DNA from: Populus alba
Lineage: Eukaryota; Streptophyta; Magnoliopsida; Malpighiales; Salicaceae
DNA: 64,000 nt
Assembly: GCF_005239225.2 (NCBI RefSeq)
Contig: NC_133286.1
Span: 18,552,572-18,616,571 of the forward strand
Direction: 5' to 3'
A program made the position numbers and the translations under genes. Positions 57,265 through 64,000 of this stretch are shown here, piece after piece. The notes under the pieces are model-generated. The model was given only the letters and a program-made list of their open reading frames with translations. It made no database searches and was not told the origin of the DNA. Each line of letters opens with the position of its first letter. Position 1 is the first letter of the stretch.

Positions 57265-60200
57265 GCAATAATGACAATCGCTATGAAAGAATTCATTAAA
57301 TCATGTTTAAAGTTTTTATATTTTCTTCTCGAGCAGTGATAAACATCAAGAAAATTTTTTAAAAATAAATATAAACTAATATATTATAATCTTAAATTGG
57401 GACCTACTCTCATTTTCTCTATGATCTGAGTTTCTTTTAGGGTTTTATCATGTGTTGTCCTGGTGTAGTTTTCGACAGCAAGGCTTCTTCTTCTTTATTT
57501 TTCATTCAATAATCCTAGATTTAGTATTCTTTCTTCTAGATCTAATATTTTTTTATATCATATTTTTCTAGCTTATCCGATATTTTCTTTAGTTTAAGGC
57601 TTGGTCTTGATCTTACCTGTTATTTGTTTTTCCTGTGTCATCTTTACTTTTTATGGGTATTAATTTGGAATGTAATGAAAGTTTATGTAGATTGCTAATA
57701 TTTTAATTTTTGATCCTTTGACTAAAAAGGCGTATCAAGTGGAAGATCAGGTAGTATAGCTACTGATAGATTGATACTGATTAAAAAAAAAAAATGTTAA
57801 TTGTTCGTCCATTTGTAAGATGATTTTGATTTTTTATATATTTGAATTTTAGATCTTCAGTTTTCTTTGCAAAATTCACGTTGTATTTTTTCTGTGGACG
57901 TCCTTATAATAACATGTTAACCCGTTTCATTTTCTATACAGAATTGTATTGTATTATGGTTGACTTCATATCTAGATGTCGAAGTCTTCTCCAATTTTAA
58001 TTTAATGAAATACCTATCTTTGTCAAAAATAAATAAACTTGGACCTGCTTGTACGTAGGTTTCACTAATCTAATGATCCATGTGTATTTTCTTATTTTCT
58101 TCGTACAGTATTTTTTAATGTTTAATTAATATATATTAGTATTCTCTTAAAAATGCTTCAAGCCTCAATAATTTTTTTAAAAATGTACATGTATTATTAA
58201 AAAAAACCTAAATGGTGTGGAGTTTCTACATGCTCCATAGCAAGTAAGGAGAAATAATAGTATTTTCTGTTATTTTTTTTTAGTCCTTTGATTTTTTTTC
58301 TACCCCAATCATTAAAGTTTTTTTTTTAAAAAAAAATCATTATTCTACATTGCATTGAAAGGAGAATCATGCTTGATAATTTGTTTATATTTATTTTTTA
58401 TGTGGTCATCATGGTATCAAAAAAAATTTCAAATTGGATTGATACTTAATTTTAAAAATAAAAAAAATGTTTTCATTGCTTGCAAAAAATTAAAAATAAA
58501 AACAAAATTGAAAGTGAGGTAACTATTCACAATTTTTTTTTAACTGGTCATTGAGCACCTGTTCAAAGATTTTGGCCTATTGACTTTTCATTTTCTTGTT
58601 ATCCCTTTAGTTTAAAAACTTTTACTTTTAATTCAAAATTTTATTTTATAAACATTTATGTGTCTAAGTTTAAGGAGAGAGAGATGTTAAAAAATGGTGA
58701 AGGAAATTAAAAGTTATCGGTTGGTAAGATTTCATTATAAAAAAAAAAACGAAATTTGTGGCAATGTGTTTATCTAGAAAAGTAGAGTCATTGAGATGTT
58801 TTTGAGTTTCTATTTTACCCAAAAAAAAAAAGGATTGAGAGAGAATTATTTGTTTAATTTTATGTTTTTGAATTGATTTAAATGTATTTTAAGTTGATAA
58901 ATTAATTTATTAAAGTTCTAATGGTGTTTGTAAGGTATTTTATGTGAAAACAAATTGAAAAATAATTCTTAAAGTCCAAGAATCCACAACATAATTTTCC
59001 AGATATCGTTATGGTGAATGTAATCTAGGTAAGTAAATAATATGTCATCTATTTTTTTATATATAAAAAAAAATGATTGGACTAAGCATTTTATAAAAAT
59101 CAGATAAAACAAGGCTAGGCATATAGGTTTATGGGCTAGATATGTTGTCCTATCTAAGCCTAAATTCCTGGCATTTTTAAACTTTTTTATTTTTTCCTTC
59201 AATCTTAATTATAATTCATTTAAATAAGTTAATTAAAATTTTATTTTTGGATATCATTTTATTAAATATCATTCAAGTTTTATTTTGTTTTCAAGTACAA
59301 TTGTAGCATTGGTTTTTATAACATTAACAAAAAAAATTATTGCTATTTGTAATGCTTTTGTATTTAAAAAAATTTTATTTGGTTGTTTTCATATATATGT
59401 TGATTTTTATTATTGTATGATTAAATGTAAAGAAATTTCCAAAACATAAAGTTATTAAACCCAACTAGATCTATAACTTAAGTCATATATTTGATGGATA
59501 AACCTGAGTTAATTCAAAATATCATCATCGTAGTATAGGTAGAAAAAGAGTTAAAACAATGTTGTCTTGAATGTTTTTATAAAATCAAATTGTTTTTAAA
59601 CAATTTTTATTTTGAATAGTTAGATTGACTGAGTTATATCAAGTCAACTCCAACTCAGTTTAATTTTAAACATGAGCCAAGGCAACAATTCAAAAAAGCT
59701 CATCGCAACAACTTGTAGACATTGTATTGTTATTAAACTTTTTAATAAATTTGTGTCGAACTTATAATAATATTAATTTTTTGAATTAAAATTTGCTTTG
59801 ATGATTGTGACACGATGTTGTCTTAAAACATATATAATGGAAAAAAAATGTCAAAAAAATAGAGTGAATTAATAAAATAAAAGAGTTTTAATTAGAGAGA
59901 TTTCATTCTTATCTTCATTGCAAATAGTTATTTTTTATAAATATACTTGTCCATGTTGCTTTTGATTTTTATTAAATAAAAAACATAGAAAACATTATAT
60001 TTTTTTTAGTGAAAAGAACTGATAAGAAAATGAGAAATTATCTTGTTTTAATGGAATTTAAGTTATCACTATTCATAAAAAAGAAATTATTATATGTGAT
60101 TAAATAAAAAGAATTTTAAAAAGCTCCTCATGATATGAAGTGAGATATCTTAACTTGCATCTATCATTTTACTTTTCAGTTTTTTTTTATTAGTTTTAAT

Positions 60201-60545
60201 AAAAAAAATTAATATTTATTGAAACATATGATTCACTAGTTTTTTTTATTAAACAAACGCATCCAATTTTCAATTCATAATTTATTGATCTTGTCTAGTT
60301 GTTAGAACCTGAGGCCACTTTCGACAAAATAATAATAATAATAATAATTAGAGTTATTTATAATTTATCAAAACAAATTAATTAATCCTTGTAGCATTTA
60401 AAGCAATTAAATAGATTTTTTACTAGTGTTGAGCAAGCGTAATTTATTTATTTTTTCCCCAACAAAAAACCCACCCACATAGCACAGTGGACACTACCCT
60501 GACACCACCAAACTCATCTCCATAAACCAACACTCCTCCTAACAC
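57265..60545. other. Intergenic AT-rich repeat DNA
   Basis: 57370-57480 is slightly less AT-rich. 59200-59850 belongs to the pyrimidine-rich and GACTGAGTTATATCAAGTCAAC-type repeat family. No gene is recognised. Confidence 0.45.
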
Positions 60546-60686
60546 GTTCATGGCCAAAAGGGCAGTCTTGAAAATCCTTCCTGTTGGTGATGATGTTAAG
60601 AAAGCAGCCATGTAACCACGTTAGCCTATGACCCAGTAAACCTTGGCTCCTTTATCAAGTTCGACTTGGCTTTCTCTATGTGTGTT

Positions 60687-60810
60687 TTTTTTTTTTTTTA
60701 ATAACCTGGAGTATGTATATCAGCTTATGTATGTATCAATTAATTTTTATAGATCTTAAAATTAATAATTAGATAAATCTCAAGTAGTCATTAATAATAA
60801 TAATCACATA
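60687..60810 (-). mobile_element. Degenerate SINE-family fragment
   Basis: A T-run, CAGCTTATGTATGTATC, AATTAATTTTTATAGATCTTAAAATTAA-like sequence and AATTAGATAAATC align by eye with the SINE copies at 31213 and 38351. Confidence 0.5.
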
Positions 60811-60877
60811 GCTTGAGTATGAGACCACATAAAAATAAACTTTTTGATCATAAACTCTTATCAATAACACCTACTAA

Positions 60878-61088
60878 GAGCCCGTTTGGGGCTGCGTTTT
60901 TATCTATGTTTTGTAAAATTTTGAATTTTTTTTTTGTTAAAAATAAGTGTGGTTTGTACTTTTTGGATCGTTTTGATGTGCTGATGTCAAAAATGATTTT
61001 TAAAAAATAAAAAAAAACATTATTGGCATGTATTTCGGCACGAAAAGCTATTTGAAAAGCAACCGCTACCACACTGTCAAACACACTC
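60878..61088. mobile_element. 211-bp Tourist/Harbinger-like MITE
   Basis: The left end GAGCCCGTTTGGGGCTG and the inverted right end GAGTGTGTTTGACAGTG pair at most positions. TAA flanks both sides (60875-60877 and 61089-61091). It belongs to the same family as the 12769 and 53066 copies. Confidence 0.75.
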
Positions 61089-61091
61089 TAA

Positions 61092-61830
61092 ATGGATACT
61101 TGGCTTTCTCTCTTAATCCATGAAAATCAACCGTCCGATGCTATCCCCATAGTAGCTATAGACTTGGCTGTAATCTGCATCACCTGCTGCATTTCCATCA
61201 TCTTCTCATAGCACTAACTTCGTTCGTTCCTATCTCTTAACACTAACTCTAACCACCTGATACTAAGAGCTCGTTGACTTCAGCCCAAGGAGCTCTTTCC
61301 TGAAAGAAAAGGTATCAGAACTCTACTGACCGGAACGGAATCGAAAATGCACTTATTTGGAAATTAACTTTTAATCAGGCAATCGCACCTGCACTTAGAT
61401 AATTTCGTATTGCGTTCTTGAGTAATGCTAGATCATCTACTTATTACAAATTATTTGATTTTCATTTTTCCAGGCAAGTTGATGTGGTCTCATGTAACCT
61501 TGCATTTCAAAAGACCATTTTTGGACCTGAGGGTTATAACCCAAGTTTGTAGTCCTCTGTTGGAGCTACTTTCAGAGTTCATGGATCTCATTGTTGAAAA
61601 ACCTCACCAGAGTCCCTTGCCGGCGATCTGGTTTGAGGAAAACTTCTTTTCTTCCTCTGATACCAGAACCTCAGCTCATTTGATGGTCTCAGATGCATTG
61701 GTTTATTGCGTCCGGACTGCTTCTGATGATCATTCTATCAAGATCACGGCATTTATGGTCTGTTGCTGTCCATCAATGCTATGGTTTATGGCAAAAGCTT
61801 TTAAAAATGGTATGCCGAAATGAGACATAC
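61092..61830 (+). other. Possible spliced transcript of unknown nature
   Basis: Less AT-rich than its surroundings. A candidate donor AAAAG|GTATCAG near 61310 and a strong acceptor TTTTTCCAG ending at 61473 would join two exons. After the acceptor a frame stays open to a stop at 61821: GKLMWSHVTLHFKRPFLDLR, VITQVCSPLLELLSEFMDLI, later PAIWFEENFFSSS and HLMVSDALVYCV. I do not recognise it. It could be an orphan protein, a long non-coding RNA or a gene relic. Confidence 0.25.
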
Positions 61831-63743
61831 CACAGTTTGCTTATAACACTGTTGATCACTGTTAGATGTTTGGTGACTTTCAAACTGACAAGAATTATTT
61901 ATTATTGGGGTAGATAATTCATGTTTTTGAAAAAATTATTATTTTTGTTTAAAATTAATATTTTTTATGTTTTTAAATTATTTTGATATGTTGTTATTAA
62001 AAATAATTTTTTAAAAAAAATATATTATTCTGATGTATTTTAATTAAAAATTTTAAAAAAAATTAAAATTTTTTAATTTTTTTCTTTACTTCAAATTAAT
62101 ATTTTTTTGATATTTTTAAATTATTTTGATATATTAATATTAAAAATAATTTTTAAAAAATATTATTTTAATATATTTTTAAATAAAAAATATTTTAAAA
62201 AATAACCATTAAATTACTTTCAAAATTGGTCTAGTTGCCAGCGTTTCATACAACGCGCATAGCCTTTGATTTGTGCTTTACAGGTCCGAGGGAGATGATG
62301 CGCGAGACAGATGCTTTCAAAAGATTTATCCAGGGTGTGGTTGTGTTTGCCTGGACAAGTGCTTGATTGGTAATGAACGACAGTGTGATTTGTAAAAACA
62401 TTTTTTAATTAAAAATAAATTAACTTTTTTTAAAAAAGATTAATACATTAAAATAATAAAAAATATCTTAAATTCAAATAAAAAGCAGGTTGCATAGAAA
62501 AAACAAGAGCAACGTTCATCCAAAACCAAACAAGTGCACTATATTTGTTTTTGACACCTTGTTGGACCATTTCCATGCTAAAAACTTACAAGTCGAGCAA
62601 ACAATGAACCCTGTTTTTTCTTTCGTGCAGCTAAACCAGAGTCGAACATTTTGAACATTTAAAAATCTAATACTAAACAAGATTATCTATATTTTATTTA
62701 CGAAGTTACAAGAAATATGACTAAATTGAGCGTTTATACCAGGAAGGGTGCTGGACATTACCGTAATAACATCCTATTCAGTGGGGAACCTGACAAGACG
62801 AATCCAGGCCACCTAAGCGCTCCACTAAATCCACCCGAATCTTTAAATAACCAAATCCAGACGGAAGACAAGAGGACAGCAGATAGGAAGGAATAAAGGA
62901 GAACAGCTAAACATTGCCAACTTGATTAGATAACTTGGATTTTGGTCATTTCCTGATAAACCCCATGTACTATCCAGTTCATCACAAGATTCTCGAGTAC
63001 ATAAATGGAGCGGCAAAATGGATTGATATCTAGAGATAGGAATAACTTCGGAGGGAGTTAAGCTCCAAACAATGAAATATCTTGGAACACATAGGTTGAG
63101 TGCAGGCTGTGACTGGTTAATAACTGTGCCTTTGTGTCAAGAAAAGCCAGAAGAGAACGCGTTAATCTCAATGACCTTTGTATTTCTAGCAATCTTAAAC
63201 AGAAAAGCAGATGGAACTTCTCTAATGCGTGCAATTCACATAATATACTCGAGTAACACCCAGAACACGTTAATTAATTTAACTAGGGCCTCTAAAGTTC
63301 AAGCTGATGTCATGAAGAGCATGTAATACATCAATTTATGAATAAAAGGGAATCAAATTGATCATATGAAGATAAACTTGGAAACATCACGGACCATTCA
63401 AAGGAGAATGCGCTCTAAAAATCCACAAGTAAACATATTTATTGGCTCACGTGTGAAACGGGTTCATATCAGGTACCAAATTTGACAAAACATAGACAAA
63501 AATTCCCGTTGATGCACGCTCCATGTTATTCAATGAGCTGTTCCTTCCCAGCAGTAACCAGAAGGGGAAAAATGTACATCTCTCAGATTCCTGAAAGCAT
63601 CATTGTTTGTCATTACAAGAATAACAAAATAAAAGTGAAGATTTTGTGAAAAATATTACCAAACAAACTAACCAATGATGGACAAAAAGCCAGCAGTAAA
63701 CTGACCTGAATTTAAGAGGGTTTCTAGACTTTAATGAGTATCA
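61831..63743. other. Intergenic DNA and likely 3' UTR of the right-edge gene
   Basis: 61920-62220 and 62400-62480 are low-complexity AT sequence. From about 62700 composition rises, consistent with 3' UTR of the minus-strand gene ending at 63744, but no coding region is seen. Confidence 0.4.
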
Positions 63744-63812
63744 TCAAGCAGCTGCAGCCATTGGCACAGATCTGTAGCAAGCTCTCTTTGCTGCACGAAC
63801 AATATCTTCAAC
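63744..63812 (-). CDS. Last coding exon of an unrecognised gene, cut by the window edge
   Basis: After an acceptor CATGTGCAG on minus, the exon reads VEDIVRAAKRACYRSVPMAA, then AA and a TGA stop at 63746-63744. The phase-0 start fits a clean acceptor, and the composition (Ala/Arg-rich) is coding-like. I do not recognise the C-terminus, and the upstream exons lie beyond the window or in 63813-64000, where I see none. The exact frame is inferred from the open reading through the whole exon. Confidence 0.35.
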   Translation of the reverse strand, partial: VEDIVRAAKRACYRSVPMAAAA

Positions 63813-63893
63813 CTGCACATGGCATGAACCAAAAGATAAAAAACACCCAAAAATGCAGCGTGCTTGAAATTCCCATCATGCAAATAAGTCAAC

Positions 63894-63975
63894 ATATAAA
63901 AGCTTTAGCTATAAAGAGAACAAAACAAAAGGCCATATAAAAGCTTTAGCTATAAAGAGAACGAAACAAAAGGCC
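63894..63975. repeat. 41-bp tandem duplication
   Basis: The unit starting ATATAAAAGCTTTAGCTATA at 63894-63934 recurs at 63935-63975 with a single A-to-G change. It lies in the presumed last intron of the right-edge gene. Confidence 0.95.
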
Positions 63976-64000
63976 ACATTTAGTGGACAAGCTTCGAAAT

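Noticed and set aside
56920..57296. Periodic GQRKTLSxQ-type peptides on minus
   Set aside because: Produced by 21-bp tandem repeats in the Harbinger-like element, whose length is a multiple of three.
60550..60615. 21-codon ORF MAKRAVLKILPVGDDVKKAA plus M
   Set aside because: The start recalls type II metacaspases (MAKKAVL) but diverges at once. No following exon, so too little to call a gene or relic.
63370..63415. CAAAGGAGAAT word resembling miR399
   Set aside because: The remaining bases do not match miR399 and no foldback partner was seen.

Overview
The window is plant nuclear DNA: AT-rich, with spliced GT-AG genes and long intergenic tracts of degenerate transposons, MITEs and simple repeats. 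Gene content (a CONSTANS-LIKE 14/15-type B-box gene, a SERK-like short LRR protein, a LITAF-domain protein, a BAR-type Hyp-rich protein, MIR169) and the repeat style fit a woody eudicot. Populus or another Salicaceae is my best guess, from general impression rather than a search.

Layout: 0-3.7 kb holds a broken PPR-like fragment and promoter-like DNA. A three-exon LITAF gene on + lies at 3774-5053. At 5.1-9.8 kb are transposon remnants, including a CACTA relic with a transposase-associated domain. At 9880-10131 on the minus strand is a MIR169 foldback whose mature sequence is a perfect family member, with a TATA box and a 12-codon first ORF upstream. At 10.2-25.1 kb are repeats: a 209-bp MITE, a 2.3-copy tandem array of about 420 bp, Helitron-like DNA and a recent 109-bp duplication. 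A COL14/15-type gene on + occupies 25118-27907. At 28.9-32.4 kb is a composite repeat: a Helitron-like element hit by a 1,019-bp hAT-like element (8-bp TSD), with a degenerate trinucleotide tract that received a SINE (16-bp TSD). A decayed SERK-type LRR pseudogene on + is at 33957-34905. An intact seven-exon LRR gene on + is at 43145-45179. A ten-exon BAR/Hyp-rich protein gene on minus is at 46336-52475. At 52.5-63.7 kb are mainly repeats, including three Tourist/Harbinger-like elements with TTA/TAA target sites. The window ends in the last exon of an unrecognised minus-strand gene.

These are independent eukaryotic genes, not an operon. The linkage that stands out is the COL14/15-type gene beside the At2g33490-type gene: as I recall, their Arabidopsis homologues At2g33500 and At2g33490 are direct neighbours, so this looks like an old syntenic pair separated here by about 18 kb holding an LRR gene, its relic and transposons. 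I see no exotic new system. The most informative items are the MIR169 locus with its leader ORF and an 84-nt stop-free intron inside the CCT-domain codons of the COL gene.
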